Assembly: GCF_018687715.1 (NCBI RefSeq)
Contig: NC_056752.1
Location: 12,098,501-12,162,500 of the forward strand
Source: Carya illinoinensis
Taxonomy: Eukaryota > Streptophyta > Magnoliopsida > Fagales > Juglandaceae
Direction of reading: 5' to 3'
Length of the DNA: 64,000 nt
Translations under genes and position numbers: made by a program
Notes under the pieces: model-generated
The model's database searches: none
What the model was told of the DNA's origin: nothing
Seen by the model: the letters and a program-made list of their open reading frames with translations, nothing else
Shown: one piece after another, positions 23,481 through 36,387 of the stretch
How positions within the stretch are numbered: the first letter of the stretch is position 1
Layout of the letters: every line of letters begins with the position of its first letter

Positions 23481-23589
23481 GCAAGCCGAGGGGCTGGTTG
23501 GTTTTGAAATTTCAATTGGTGACAACTATTCTCTCTTGATCTATTACCTTTTTTCATACCATTCATCTGAGTTTGAATATGATAAGTTA

Positions 23590-23687
23590 ATATAAAGACC
23601 CGTGGCTTAATTAGCGTAACCCTTAAATCTTCAAAGTAGAGGTCTTGGTTCGAAACTCATTTTTCCAAATATATCAAAAAAAAGAAG
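23590..23687 (+). mobile_element. tRNA-derived SINE, 98 bp
   Basis: Direct repeats 'atgataagtta' flank it exactly (23579-23589 and 23688-23698). Inside are pol III promoter boxes: a box A-like 'tggcttaattagcg' at 23603 and a box B 'ggttcgaaactc' at 23648. The body ends in an A-rich tail with 'aaaaaaaagaag'. This is the layout of a short plant tRNA-related SINE inserted by LINE machinery. Its source tRNA is not identifiable by eye. Confidence 0.85.
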
Positions 23688-24442
23688 ATGATAAGTTATT
23701 AAAAAGCCTATTATTATGTGGTAGATTGACCTGACAAAACCGGTTTGACAACAAAAATTTATAACAAAATAAAATACTAGAATAATTTCCCATGCAAGTA
23801 AGATTATTTTTTAATGCTTAGAAAACAAAAGATTATTTTTTAATTGCTAAATAGTATCCCACCGGCCTTCCCGCCACTTGTGGGCCTCAATAGGCCATTG
23901 AACCCAGAAGATACTTTTAAAGCCCATAACTTGTTTTACAACTCTGTGTGCCCAGAAATGGCTTACAGCCTATATGAAAAACGTACATACGTTTTCAAAC
24001 CAAATAGAAATAAATTTTATATCTAAAATATTATAAATTAATCTAAAAATAATTTTAGTCTCTAAATAAAGTTTATAAATAAGAATATTACAAATTAATA
24101 TGCAATTATTGCTAATAGTTTGAGTATTCTAGTAAATAGTTTTGAGTATTCTAAGAATTAGAAATCTACTACTAATTGTCCCTCCAAGGCACCGAAAGTC
24201 CAAGGTGCAATAAATTAATAACCATAGAACCTGATAGAAAAAACATATAAAACTTGGAAGAACATGGGAATATGATGTCTGAAAATGTAAGAAAATAAAT
24301 ACAAGACTACAAGGAATGAATAAACAAACCGTGTGTGTATCAATGTGCACCCGAAGTAGATTGAGATTGAGTCTCGTTTCCAGAATTCAATCCTACATAA
24401 ATTGAAATCAAAATTATTTTATGATAAGAAACAATATAATGC

Positions 24443-24644
24443 TTGGTTTGGTTTGGTAGATGAAATGAGATGATTCATCTCAATATAATCATTATAAGAT
24501 TTTCAAACTCCCACACAAAATATAATAAATAATTAAAATTTTTCTAATTTCAAAATAAAAATAATATTAAAAAATTATATTCTAATAATATTTTATTCAA
24601 CTTTTAATTTTTATCCTATCTCATTCGCGTGACCAAACGAGACC
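24443..24644. mobile_element. Non-autonomous hAT-like MITE
   Basis: Ends are inverted: left 'ttggtttggtttggtagatgaaatgagatg', here read from 24443, and right 'cctatctcattcgcgtgac' plus 'caaacgagacc'. The core is A+T rich ('aaaatataataaataattaaaa'). Elements of this appearance are frequent in Fagales sequences I know. An 8-bp target duplication is not unambiguous. Confidence 0.7.
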
Positions 24645-24829
24645 TTTAAAAAATTTACAACAAATAATTAATTAAGAGTAATTACTGCTTCCATCTTGAT
24701 CTACTTGTAGTTGTCGAGAAAGTCTATCACCTCCCGAACCTCAATCAACTTCCCTTTAATATGATTTTGAGTGCAATCATATTAATGAACTCTTAAATGG
24801 ACTCTTAAATGGTAGGAGATAATAAACTC

Positions 24830-26110
24830 TTAAATGGATCCAATCTGCACCCTGGTGCTAAAGGTGTCCAAGGTTATTGTAGAAATATGGATGATCGAGA
24901 TACTACGAGCTATCTCTCGAATGACTGGATATTTGCCAACATTTGTCTTCTACCAACCTAAAATATTAAACTCTTCCACAGATGGGCGTAACTCCTCCAA
25001 CAAGTAACTTTCCAAATTCATTTGGCTGTCTAGATTATTCCATGTTTGTGTGTATCGCGAGACTGCATACCCCACTTTTTCCCAACATTGGTAGGAGCTA
25101 AAGCGGTGGTGGATGATGAACCTTGGTCCTAATCTCCTTGAATGAGGCAAACTCATCACACAACCTATTCTTAACCCTCAACACCAGATAGCTCGCCAAT
25201 CCCTTCCCACTAGTACTTTTCAACCCATACACCATTCCATCAATCTTATAGTGTGTGTCAATAACAATAGCAACACATAACAAAATATTATCTTACTTAA
25301 ATCTTCCCAATATTTCTCATACTTGAGTCTCATGTTCAATGCCATAATACATAATGTCAATGATTTTGACTCATCTCATCCAATTGCTCCTTAAACCTAA
25401 ACAAACTTGTTGGAAATATTCGTTTGATGTGATATATAAAGAACCATAAATGGTTCAGGTTGTAACATCATAAGACAATCTCAAAACTTCATCAAAGACC
25501 TTAACATTTTCCCAATCTACATATTTGGGCTACCCTAAATTTCCATTCGCTTCCTCCTCATCAAAGTGAAAGACATAATGAATATCTTCAATCTCCCATG
25601 GCATCAAAAGAACTTCCATATTTTTCGGTTGTTTCTAACATAAAAAAAGTTGAGTTCCATCTTATAGGAATGTCAGCCTTTAGAGTACAACATCTTCTTA
25701 CATTAGAGACCCACAACAATAATAAAAGTCTTGAATTTCTCACGTCTAACTGGTGAAAACCTCACAAACAGAACTGCATTTCTTACTTTTGCAATCGACT
25801 CATAAACATATTTTAAACTGTCAGTCACAATAAGTTAAGGACACGTGCACAACACTGCACATATAAATACTCACCACCCAAGATGGACAAGTACTTTTCA
25901 TTTCTAACATTATTATTTAAATACTCAAGTGCAGTATTATTAGAAGAGACATTATCCATTGTAATGGTTGAACTCATTCCAAATCCCACTCATTTATTCT
26001 GAACTCAATTGCCTTCCCAATCACATCACCTTTGTGATTTACAATTAGACAAAAATTTAAGATTTTTTTTTTTTTTTGCAACTTCCAAGTTTCCAACCAC
26101 TATAAACAAA
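24830..26110 (-). pseudogene. hAT (Ac-like) transposase pseudogene
   Basis: Reading the minus strand from 26110 downward gives hAT landmarks in order: 'FCLIVNHKGDVIGKAIE', 'TITMDNVSSNNTALEYL', 'YVQCCARVLNLIV', 'SLKYVYESIAKVRNAV', 'DWENVKVF', 'MRLKYEKYWEDLSKI', 'CVAIVIDTHYK', and finally the dimerisation region 'ESYLLEELRPSVEEFNILGW'. The next residue is a stop where the family has Trp, followed by 'KTNVGKYPVIREIARSIS'. These correspond to the RNase H-like catalytic domain and the C-terminal hAT dimerisation domain of RICESLEEPER/zf-BED transposases. Multiple stops and frameshifts split it. The N-terminal zinc finger was not found. Confidence 0.85.
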
Positions 26111-27167
26111 ATGTGCAAAAAGACACAAAGTAGAAATTTTGGACCAATGTCCATTTGTCGATGGTGAGGCAAACTTTTTAATACTTTAATACATTCAAGC
26201 TTGGAGAACTGACATGATCACTGTCACTGTCATTGTCATAATCACTACTATCTATTTCAAAGTATCAAGCACCTCACATACTATAAAGAACCAAATAAAT
26301 AAAATAAAATCACATAAAGTCACATAAACCCAAAAAGTGAACCCTAAATGATACTACATAGTTTCAATCTGGGTTTATAATTGCCTTAAGTTCAATCCAA
26401 AACACTAATCTAATTTAGGGTTTTGGATAGAACTAAAAACTCTAAAATTAGATTAGGGTTTTAAATTGAAACCCCAATCTAATTTAGGGATGAGATCCTC
26501 AATAGGATTTTGGATTTCTTTCCTAATTTTGATTAAGGTTTCAATCTAAGATCGAATAAAATGTGCATGACATAAACAATGACACATCCAAAATTGAAAA
26601 TACTAAAACCACAATCCAACTTCACAGAATCCATTACCCAATCAATATAACTCCATGCTCCATTGAATGCATTCACATCATTCATAAACATAATTTGAAT
26701 CTATACGAATGGACCGAATCTAATTTAGGGTTTCAAGTTACTTACAAAGGAGAGGACAACACTTCAGACAGATAGCTATGGTGACGACAAGTGTGACTAT
26801 GGTGATGCAAGAAAAGAGACTAGAGATGGGGGAGAGATCTTGAAAGAGTTTTGAAGGGAAGAGGGGGGTTTGGAACCTAAAGGTTCCAGAAGGATGTCAA
26901 TTTGTTTAATTTTTTTTTTAAATAAATGTAATATATATGTATATATAAGCAGTGGGTGCAGTGCTCCTCTCGGCACACACATCTACTTGAGGATTTAGGT
27001 CCCCCCCCCCACTTGTTCGCCTGCATGGTGCAAGCGGCTTGCCAGTCCACCACGGGCATGGCAGGGGAAGGGCTGCTAGGAAAGCGTACAGGTACTCGGC
27101 CACCAGCCCTACTTTTGTGGGACAATCCCTTTGACTTTATTGTTGCAGTGCAAGTCATTTGATTGGT
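26111..27167. other. Gene-free stretch
   Basis: Several short overlapping open frames on both strands at 26797-27162 come from a G+C-richer patch with a C10 run at 27001-27010. None shows a domain. 26360-26720 holds direct repeats of 'aatctaatttagggtttt'-like words. Confidence 0.4.
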
Positions 27168-27960
27168 GGGTCCTTGACAATATCAGCAATGTGTGTGTTC
27201 TTTAGTTAAATATTTAAAATGAGTGATATATTTTAAGTAGTTGTAATTTACGAGGTTAATATATAAATTATTTAAAATATGTCACATTAGCAAGTAAGAT
27301 TATGAATGATGAAATATAAGATAAAGACTAATATTGTTTAAAAAGTTATAAAAATAATTCGTAGATAAGTTTGACTAGTTCATACTCTTTAGAGATTAAA
27401 AAAAAAACAATTTCTATCATAGTTGTTAGTCAAGAGACAATTAGTTGAATGCTGAATTTTCAAATGGAGAGTAATAGATCTAGTTGTGGCATTTTGGCGT
27501 TTGTATTGGAGGTTGCACAAATTATTTAAAAAAATTATGTTTAGATATAATTTTTGTCATGTTTGATCAATGAGAATTGTTAGATTTATAAAAGTAAACT
27601 CACAAATTAATGTATTTTGTTATGATACGTTAAATTTAATTTATAACAAAGATAAGTTTATAAAATATAGTCACATCAAATCACGTCAATTTTAAATTTA
27701 TTTTTATAAAATCTTTTTGTAGATATGTGAGACCAATTATCGTTGTTTGGCAGTTGGAAGCAACATAGAATCGCATGTAGCATTCATATTTTCAAATAAT
27801 TCTATTATTCTCAACTCTCCGGAAACGTTGGATTATTTGCATTTTTTTTGAGATGTGGGTTTCTTTTCAATTCGAATCTCCCTTGGTTAGGATCCATGTT
27901 GCGCAGCCAACAATTTTGCAAGATGAAGGTGAATAAAACAGAAGCATTATTAGCAAACTG
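27168..27960 (+). repeat. Diverged copy of local duplicated segment
   Basis: The left part matches 217-620. 'gttgtggcattttggcgtttgtattggaggttgca' (about 27484) is the membrane-exon start of the gene family. The right part ('gccaacaattttgcaagatgaaggtgaataaaacagaagc', about 27907) matches 52408-52450, the 3' flank of copy D. No frame is open. Confidence 0.6.
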
Positions 27961-28680
27961 TTAACTAGAAGAAAACTGTTAGAAACTATATCATTATTTC
28001 ATTACTAGTTTATCCTAAAGCAAAAGATCAGTTGTTTACTTGATAGTCCTTATTAGACACATTTTCTCTTCCTCTTCTCTAGAATACCAAAAAGCTGCTC
28101 TAGGAATAGATAAAATATACTAGGCCCAAAGTAAGCCTACTAGGCTCATCTCAAGGGGGGAGGTCCTATCACTAAAAAACAAAGGAAGAGAGAAATGAAA
28201 GACAATGGGGTGACAAGAAAAATGAGAATGTTAGGAGTAAAGGATGAGAAGGTAAAGGAGAAAGTAGAGAGAAGAGAAAAGGTCAGACATGCAAGAAAAA
28301 AACTGGCAAAAATACCACTCCCTAGGTGCATGGAGAAAGAGGGGTCAGATAAAAAGAATAGACCAGATGACTCCAAGGGGGACTTCGACTGTTTCTTTAG
28401 CTTCTTCAACCTCTTGAAAGTGGCTCCAGCAAGAACCATTTTTCTAGCGAATATATTCAAGATCTTCATTGTATAGTGAGAAATGAGAGGCTATGAGAGA
28501 CTATATAACAAGCATATCATAGTGGAATCCTCCTCCCCAAATGCCCTGTGGACGTATGCTATATGCTAAATCACGTAAATCTATGTGTCTATCTCTCTTT
28601 TATATTTTCAATATTTATTTTTCATTCACTGCCATGGACATACTCACAGTTGTGCCGGATCATGTAGGGGGCTCCAGACC

Positions 28681-31600
28681 TGTAATACCCGAATCTTACT
28701 ACATAGGTCCTTACGCCATTTCTTTTTTATTAATTCTTTAAGGTCAATATTTTAAGATAAAGATTTTTATTATCTTATTATTTTATTTTAAGATGGGTGT
28801 GCTTTTATTTTTATGTGGGTTATAAAAATAAATTAAGAGTATGATTTTAAGACCTTGTAATATTTTTCTCTTGAGCCCTCTAAATTTTATTATTTAAGAA
28901 ATGTCCCAATTATTCTCTACCATTGGATTGGTAGGTGAAAAGTATTTTTGAGGTGGATAGATCTCTACCATTCATTTGCTTCCTTGTGATGGAAGAAGGG
29001 AACAAAGACCAAAAAGCCCTTGCCCTTCCTCCAAGTCTATTCCTAAGACCAACAAGAGGGGAAAAAGGGAAAAATAAATCCCGTAAGTCTTTTCCCTTAT
29101 CCATTGGTCCCCTCCTAGCTTATGAGATAATATTTTGACCAAAATTGACTTAAGCCTTTAATTTCTCCCTTCCCCTTTCTGTCATAAGCCAAAGAAGAAA
29201 CCCATTTCCTTCTCATTCAAGCCTAACCAATGTCTTCTTCTTCCTCCTCTTTTCTTCTTCTTTTCATCTTCAAACTCAAGAAAAACCGAAGCTTTCTCTC
29301 CACTTCTTCAAGCTGTGCGACCCCAAGGAAAGAAAGAGATTGTTTTCTCCTTTCCCAAGCCTTGCCATACACTCATTCCATACCTATTTTTGAGTTTGTT
29401 TATAGCTTGAAATTCAAAGTTTGTTTTCATCTTCTAAGAGGTGAAAATTGAAGACAAGAGGCTTTTGATTTATTCCTTAGTATGATTTGTACGTGGGTTT
29501 TGAATTTTATGGCTTATCTCACAAATATATTTCGGTTTTGAGTTTCCAGCCAAGGGTTAATGTTTCCTCTAGTGCACTAAGCTGAAATCACCTCTCCTCT
29601 TCATCATTCTTGTGTTTTGGGAAGGATTCACCAAAGGTATAAACCCTAACTCGAATTTTAGTTGATTGGGATGTTGTTTAAGGTTAACCAAACCATGTAG
29701 AAAGTTTGTGTTTCAGATTTTGTTCTATATCCTTTCATGTTGTGATTTTTGTATATATGCTCTGTTTTGACTTAGCCGAACATGTATGGAAGCTGTTTTG
29801 TATTGTATTTTTATATATTTCAAAATGAAGAGGGTTTTTAACAAACAAACTTGTTTTAAATCTTGGATGACTTTTGGAATGCTTTGGGTTTGTTGGAAAC
29901 GTCGTATATAAAATATTGTTATGTTTTGGGGTCTTCCAAGTAATGAGTTTTCTTCAAAAAGGAAACTTAGAGTAGTGTTAATTGGTTTATATCATGCTTT
30001 TAAAGGTGTTAAACGATGGTTCACTGGAGGGCCTGTCATGTCCAAAGGGAGGCGAACTCTGCAGCTCATGTTCTAGCAAAGTCTGCTGTGTTGTTATCAG
30101 AGGATTTGTACAACATTGAAGAATGTCCTGAGTGCATTACTTCTATTGTAACCTCTGAAATGTTGTTAAATTGATTAATGAGATCAGTTTCTATTTAAAA
30201 AAAAAAAAGGTGTTAAACGATTAAACTATAAACTTGATGTTTAAAGATTTTTAAGTTTACTTAATGAGTTATTCTTGTTATTTTCTATGTTATGCTTAAT
30301 TAAATAGTATACGTTAAATAGGCTATTTATTATACTTATGTCATTAGATTTATAAAATGGATTGGTATTAAGAAGAGGTGACCAAAGATGCAAAAGGTAC
30401 TATAGTATGTAAAGCTGTCCAAGAACTCTTAAATCTATGCTATACCATGTCTTGTTTTGGAAATAGCCCATTTATGTTGCCCCACTTTTTAGTTAATTTT
30501 TACCTAACCCAAGAGTTCAAATGTTGAATAAACTAACCTTTTATAAAGAGGGACCACAAGTTGATTTCAAGGGGCATGTTCCTAAGCTTGTTAGCCCACT
30601 TGAGATTCCTAAATCTATTTTAAAGCCATTCTTAAGCATTTCCAGATTTGATCTCTTAATGTCCATAGCCCAAAGTGAGCTTGAACCAAAGAGACCTTAC
30701 TTGAAGCCTATGAAATCTTAACTACTTTTCATGTAAGCTATTAAGTGGCCTTTCATAGACAGCTAGCATGCTTAGTATTAATTATGTTATTCTTGTAAAT
30801 GTTAGACGAGAGATTAATTATTGGGTTAGCGCTAAGTGTAGAAAGGGATGTTAGATTTGTAACATCGTGGCTTTCTCTTTTAAAAGGAGGCCTAAAGAAT
30901 ATTATATGAGTATTAACACGCTTATGCTATTTATTGGAATAGGACCTATATTGATGTTGGAAGTATTGAGGAGCATAGAGGTAAGTAGCTATGACCATGC
31001 TTCTTACACAAAGTTCTCTTATGAAAGAATGTCTCTCTCTTTTCAAATGTTCTTCTAAAGAAAGAGTAAATGTATATATTATGTACAAGCCTTTCTTGGT
31101 AGCCCCTGTTCAGCACCCTATCGATTATAGTTGTTTGTATGTGTATAAGGTTATGGATTCTAAGTCATGAGAATTTCATACATGCTCTCTCAAATAACTA
31201 ATGTCTTACTTATACGTAGCATGACATGAAATGCTATTTTTAAAAAATAAATGCATATGCACTGGACTAAGAAAAGATAACAAAAACGTTTGATTGCAAA
31301 GAAAGGAAAGAAATGAAAACAAGGTTAATTGCAAAGAAAAGAAAGAAATGAAAAGAAGGTTAAGGTATGAAAATAGGTAACGGCATGAAAGATGATACTT
31401 AAGCTAATTCTTTTAAACGACGTTTTTCCATGAATGAATTGGTAAATGAAAATGACTAAATGAAAGAAAGAAAGGACTGAAAGGAAATGAATGTTTTAAT
31501 GTATGAAACTATATAATGGTCATGACTGATAAATGAATGATGGTACCAAAGGATTGACAGATTGCAATGCTGGGTAAGTAGTACTGGCGGTGCACCCAGT

Positions 31601-32484
31601 ACTGCCCCCAGACGGAACGGATTCCTAACCCGCGGCCAAGGGCAGAATCAGGTCAAAAAAATCGCTAACCCAAACACACAGGGCATAATGGTGTGTACTA
31701 GCCAAATGAAAGTGAAACATGAAAGTAATGTTATGCATGAAAGTATTGTTTAAATGTTATACATGAAAGTATTGCTTAAAATGTTTATGCATGAAAGTAT
31801 GATTTATTTCTTAAACTGCTTATTCATGAAAGCATCGTCCAAAATTAGCAAAGGTTTATGTATGCATGATTCCAAAAGAAAAATATTATATGATTAATAA
31901 GTTAACAGCATGGTGTACTGCTTACTGAGTATTAGACTCACATTGTGTTTATGTTTTAAACGTCTAGGTAATGACGAAGAGGTTAGGGAGCAAGGCATTA
32001 CTGCAAAGGGAGAGACAGACCCTTAGTGTGTCTTCCCTATTGGTTCAACCTTACATGGATGATGGGTTATGTTTATGGATGTTGTTTTTATGTTGGGATG
32101 GGTCCCTTGTCGGGACGTTTTGTTGGGTTTGATTTTAAACCATATATCTTTTGGTATGGTGTAACCATTATGGTGGGGTGATGGTAAACCCTTATATATT
32201 GGCTTAGTGCCTTCTTGTATGTATGGTAGAGATGGAGTGCCTTCCTAACTAGAATCGTTATGTTTTTATGAAAGTATGACGAACTCTGACAGTCTGTTTA
32301 TGGAGAAATGTTTAAATAGAATGTCTATCAACTGTTCCCTTTATTAAATTAGAAATTTAGAGTACACGTGTGTCATGTTCATGCTGATCGTATATCACTA
32401 GAAAAAAAAAATAGAACGAAAAAGAATGAAGTGGGACAGGTATGTATTTAACGATTCCACCCTTCCCAGGGCGGGGTTGTTACA
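28681..32484 (+). repeat. Solo LTR, 3.8 kb, with perfect 5-bp target duplication
   Basis: It begins TGTAATACCCGAATC and ends GGGTTGTTACA, so it has TG...CA termini with the short inverted TGTAA/TTACA. 'agacc' precedes (28676-28680) and follows (32485-32489) exactly. No gag, pol, primer site or second LTR lies between, so it is the product of LTR-LTR recombination. It carries 'catgaaagta'-rich quasi-repeats at 31690-31860 and a 'gtagtactggcggtgcaccc' box near 31580. Such large LTRs are usual for Ty3/gypsy chromoviruses. Its length includes a 188-bp LINE insertion. Confidence 0.9.
30018..30205 (+). mobile_element. 5'-truncated LINE 3' end inside the solo LTR
   Basis: A 16-bp direct repeat 'aaaggtgttaaacgat' flanks it (30002-30017 and 30206-30221). 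The insert translates to the end of a LINE RNase H domain ('VHWRACHVQREANSAAHVLA') and then runs into a short 3' UTR and poly-A. It is a classic dead-on-arrival LINE insertion and must postdate the solo LTR's parent. Confidence 0.9.
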
Positions 32485-32588
32485 AGACCACACCGATCGA
32501 GATCAGAATCATTATGGCGGGTCGAGAATGACTCTTTCTCCCATTCTTTTTCCCATTCCAGCCTGTTGTGAGATTTTTGGCATTAACA

Positions 32589-32610
32589 GTTGGTGTCGTC
32601 CATGGGATGG
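32589..32610 (+). promoter_or_regulatory. Primer-binding-site candidate
   Basis: 'ttggtgtcgtccatgggat' directly follows the left LTR end. It resembles the TTGGCGCCGTC-type primer sites of many plant Ty3/gypsy elements, with two or three mismatches. Confidence 0.55.
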
Positions 32611-33919
32611 ATTTACTTTTTACACTAAAAGCGGGAGAAGGATGACTTTCCGGCGTGTTAAATAATTTTCGCAGGGGTACATGAAAGTCTCCCAGATAAA
32701 TATTCTTAATCTTTCTACTTTTATTTTTATTGGCAGCACTGTTGCAAAAACTAGGCGAGTAAACCTTTTCTCACCCAAGTGGGAACCCCAAGTTACTCGC
32801 TGCTTGAATTCAATTGCTTAGTACCCTTTAAGGGTACTGTGCAAAGAGGGGGAGTATAGGAGTGAAGATGCAGTACACTTAAAGTACACACAGAGGAACA
32901 AACAAGTGCACACATGCACAGTGCAAGGGATGCATGTACCATGCACGGCATGAACAATGCCATGCATGGTAGGGGTGCACGTTACCGTGCACCTTGGGCT
33001 CCCCTTACCCACTAGCCATGGTGTTGATGAGGACACTGGCTACCACCCCTGTGCTTGCCGGTGTGCTTTGTCAGCACAGAAATGGTTACCGACCACCCCG
33101 GTGGGCTGAGGGCGGCCCACGACCACATAGTGAGGCACGTGGCATACTCGCAGGAGCATGCCACGAGTTGCATGGACTCACCAGTGGCAACCAAACTGAC
33201 TGCTAGCATCATTAGATGTCCTTGGAGTGGTCCTCAACCACCTCCCTTCAGTGGAGATCCTCCCTATGCCAGCCATGTCCAACCATGGCATGGTAGGGGT
33301 GCTGGCAGCCACCATGCAGACCGGCAGTGTCCTATGTACCCACCAGGGTGTCACCAGAGTGCCTAAACCCACAGCAGGCAAACGTGGCCACTAACCGCGT
33401 GTTTACTAGTTCACTCTAGGGCCACGACAGATCATCATGAGCCCCTGTGCTCCTGTCGGCCGTTACCACTTGGACTGTCGGCATACGTTTCCAAATCGGA
33501 GGTGGTCCTTGACCCCCATGGCTAACTTGGGTGGCCCCTTGGGCACGCACCCAGTGCATGAAATTTGCACTGGACTCTAAAGCTAGCACACGATAGACTA
33601 TTGTCAGCTACCAGTGCTCATCGGCGGCAACCACGAGGGCCACCGGCACCTTCTAAAGACACCCTTGACCACCATGGCGGACCTATGGTAGCCCACAGGC
33701 CCGCATCCACTTCACTCTAGCCTTATGCTCCACCGTGGCAACCTGCTAGTTGCCGATAGACAACCAAAGAAGCTGGCGTGCTAACTCTTGGCAACAAAGA
33801 ATGCCGGCAAGACCATTCCCGTAGGCGAACATCGACATGGACTCACCCAGCAAAGGAGGATCTCAATCATGAGTTCCTCAGCCAGACAAACTCAAACTCC
33901 TCGCCCAAACTCCACTTCT

Positions 33920-34075
33920 CGACCATGCCACTCCACATCCATGCACTCGTCGGCCAGCCACTCCATGACCATGGGCTCGTTGACCATGCCACTCCACGGT
34001 CGTGGGCTCATCAGTCAGCACACTCCCTAGCCATGCCACTCCATGACCATGGACTCATTAGCCAATACACTATCA
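33920..34075. repeat. Imperfect tandem array in LARD internal region
   Basis: 'catgccactcca' recurs near 33924, 33985 and 34033, and 'gccactccatgaccatg' near 33956 and 34035, giving units of about 30-60 bp. Short open frames across it (33778-34089) are by-products of the G+C-rich repeat. Confidence 0.7.
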
Positions 34076-35019
34076 CTACCACTGATTAGCTTCACGGCCT
34101 TTGGCTTCTCGCCCCAGTCCAATAATCTTAGCCATACATGCACGCCCTCACCAAAACTCCTCAACAGACACAGCTCACATTGTGGACTACCACTCCTCAG
34201 GCAGACTCCTTGGCCAAGCACTCATCTCAGCCTCTACATGAGTATGGTGAACCTCATGCAACATGCAGCACCAACGCCGTGCATGAACACCATCGGATCG
34301 AGTTACCTGACCTGACGTGAGTCACCTCGAAGGCATGTTGCATGGCCCATGCAATGTGCCGGCCAAGCAATGTGTTCCACCGGCATCACTTGCCCGGCCC
34401 TGATCACCTTGTGTATCACATGCACGCACCCTGGCCACCTTGCATGTTGCATGCACACCTTGGATAGCCACTATCTTGGCTAGGTACAAGCGGGCAACTG
34501 ACACCAAATACCAGCCATCATGCTCAGACAACCCAACACAGTTTCCCCATTGATTAGACTCTTGCATCATGATGCCCACTATCTCCTTAATTGTAGTGCT
34601 TCATAATGCCACAGTGTCTCTCTTGGTAAAAAAAAAAAAAAGGCTAAATGCACCAGCAGCAAGCAAGAAAGAGAAAAACTAGCAACCAATAGAGGGCAAT
34701 TTCGGTCAAGCAACAACTGGCTACAACAGCTAAAATGCACCACCCTGCTTGGGTATTGCTCAGATGTCCCAGTCTACATCAGAAACTAATTCTTGGTATT
34801 AACGTGCATGCGAGCACCCCAGACCTTCGTCAACACCAAAACATGGCTGCTCCGAGCCTTGCCAAGATGCCTTAAACTGTCGCCATGCTTTGACGGGAAA
34901 ATTCAGGTGTGCAAACCTCACACTTGTGATTGAAAATTGTCTATGCTAACCGAGTTTTGTAGCTCGGTCAAATGCCCAATTGTTCGCACGAACTCCTTAA
35001 CTTCCAGAGACGAGAGGAC

Positions 35020-35740
35020 CAGGGGAGCTAAGCACCATGTCTTCATGGGCTCTCCTCATCCCTTTCCTCAGTCTACGAAGTCGATGAGAAGATCAGGGAA
35101 GCCAAGCACCGTATCTCCACGAGCTTGCCTCATCCCTTCCCTTAGTCTATGAGGTCGATGAAAAGACCATGGAAGCTAATTACCATGTCTCCAAGGGCTT
35201 GCCTCATCTATTCCCTAAGTCTACGAGGTTGACGAGAGGAATAATGAGACGACATCTCCACTAGTGAACGCCGGGTGTACACACTCGTGCCATAACCGCT
35301 ACCAGCAAATCTCCTTCGGGAACAGTTAACGAGTCTCCAAGCTCCATAACTACCTTGTGTAGGATACCTTTGGGAACAAGTTGACGGGCTTAGCAACCGC
35401 CTAAGGTGGATCCAAGGAGTCGAAGGGCTCCTTGACCACTTTGCGTGGGTTACCACATGAAAACTTCAACATTGACAATAGAATGGAAACGTGAACAATA
35501 GTTCACGATGGAAAAGAGAATCTCACCAACATCATCAAAAAGAAAATCCACATTGGAAAAGACGAGCTCCACACTTGCCATTTACGTGAATGAGTACACA
35601 TCTTGTCGCAGTTGAGCTTCATGTCTTCACAGACTTGCCTCAACCCTTCCCTTAGTTTACGAGGGAAATGAAAAGACTAGGGGAGCCAAGTATTGTGTCT
35701 CCATGAACTTGCCTCAACCTTTCCTTAGTCTACGATGGCG
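35020..35740. repeat. 74-bp tandem array in LARD internal region, in two blocks
   Basis: 'gtctacgag' anchors recur at 35071, 35145 and 35219 (spacing 74), within units ending 'gcctcatcccttccc'. The same unit returns at 35655 and 35728 (spacing 73). The blocks are separated by about 330 bp of unrelated sequence. Confidence 0.85.
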
Positions 35741-35959
35741 AAATGCCAAATGAGTAATGCCTTAGACCTTCGCCGCACTCTAGCAAAGTTTGCAAATTTC
35801 ACACTTGTGATTGAAGATTATTTACACCCATGTCACAACAGCCCCGCTTGGGGTATTGATGAGAACGAGTCAACATGCGGGAAGGGTTACAGACTGCCCA
35901 ACCTCCCAAGTGCCCAATCGGTGGTCATGTCACATGATCGCCTGCTTATTTCTCTAGGT

Positions 35960-36200
35960 CGAGCCCCACGCTTGCACTCTATGTGGTTGAGCCTAACTCC
36001 TGCCACAGCCGAGCTTAGCGCTCACCATTTACGTGGTTGAGTATACCTCCCACCACACCCCGAGCTCTGCACTCACCATTTACGTGGTCGAGTATAGCTC
36101 CCACCACTGCCAAGCTCCGCATGCACCACTTACATAGTCAAGTACATCTCTCTCTACAGTTGAGCTTTGTGCTAGCCACCTAACGCGGTCGAGCCTATCT
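35960..36200. repeat. About 50-bp tandem array in LARD internal region
   Basis: 'acgtggt(t/c)gag' anchors at 35983, 36033, 36084, 36134 and 36185 give five imperfect units of 50-51 bp. Each unit includes a 'gagct(c/t)' and a 'ctcaccatttacgtgg'-like box. Confidence 0.85.
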
Positions 36201-36387
36201 CCCGCATCTCTCCTAATCCCGCTAGGAAATCTTTGTTGCTTAACCCAAGTCAAATGGATGACCAGGAACCCGCTCTTTGAGTTTACTTTTATACTATACT
36301 TGGCAAATCATTTTGACTGCATGTATTCTATTTAAAGATTCTCAAGGTTTTTTTTAGGAGCGAATGACCTTAAGAATTGCAAGTAAC

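Larger units (their letters stand above)
28101..32588 (+). repeat. Left LTR (split by a solo LTR)
   Basis: Removing 28681-32484 and one copy of the duplicated 'agacc' leaves about 679 bp collinear with 36388-37052. The 3' end is 'ggcattaaca'; the first base pair reads TA where the right copy has TG. Confidence 0.75.

Noticed and set aside
26797..27162. Four overlapping frames on both strands
   Set aside because: Mutual overlap in a patch with a C10 run; no domain.
32818..34579. Many overlapping short frames on both strands
   Set aside because: They come from G+C-rich tandem repeats inside the non-coding LTR element.
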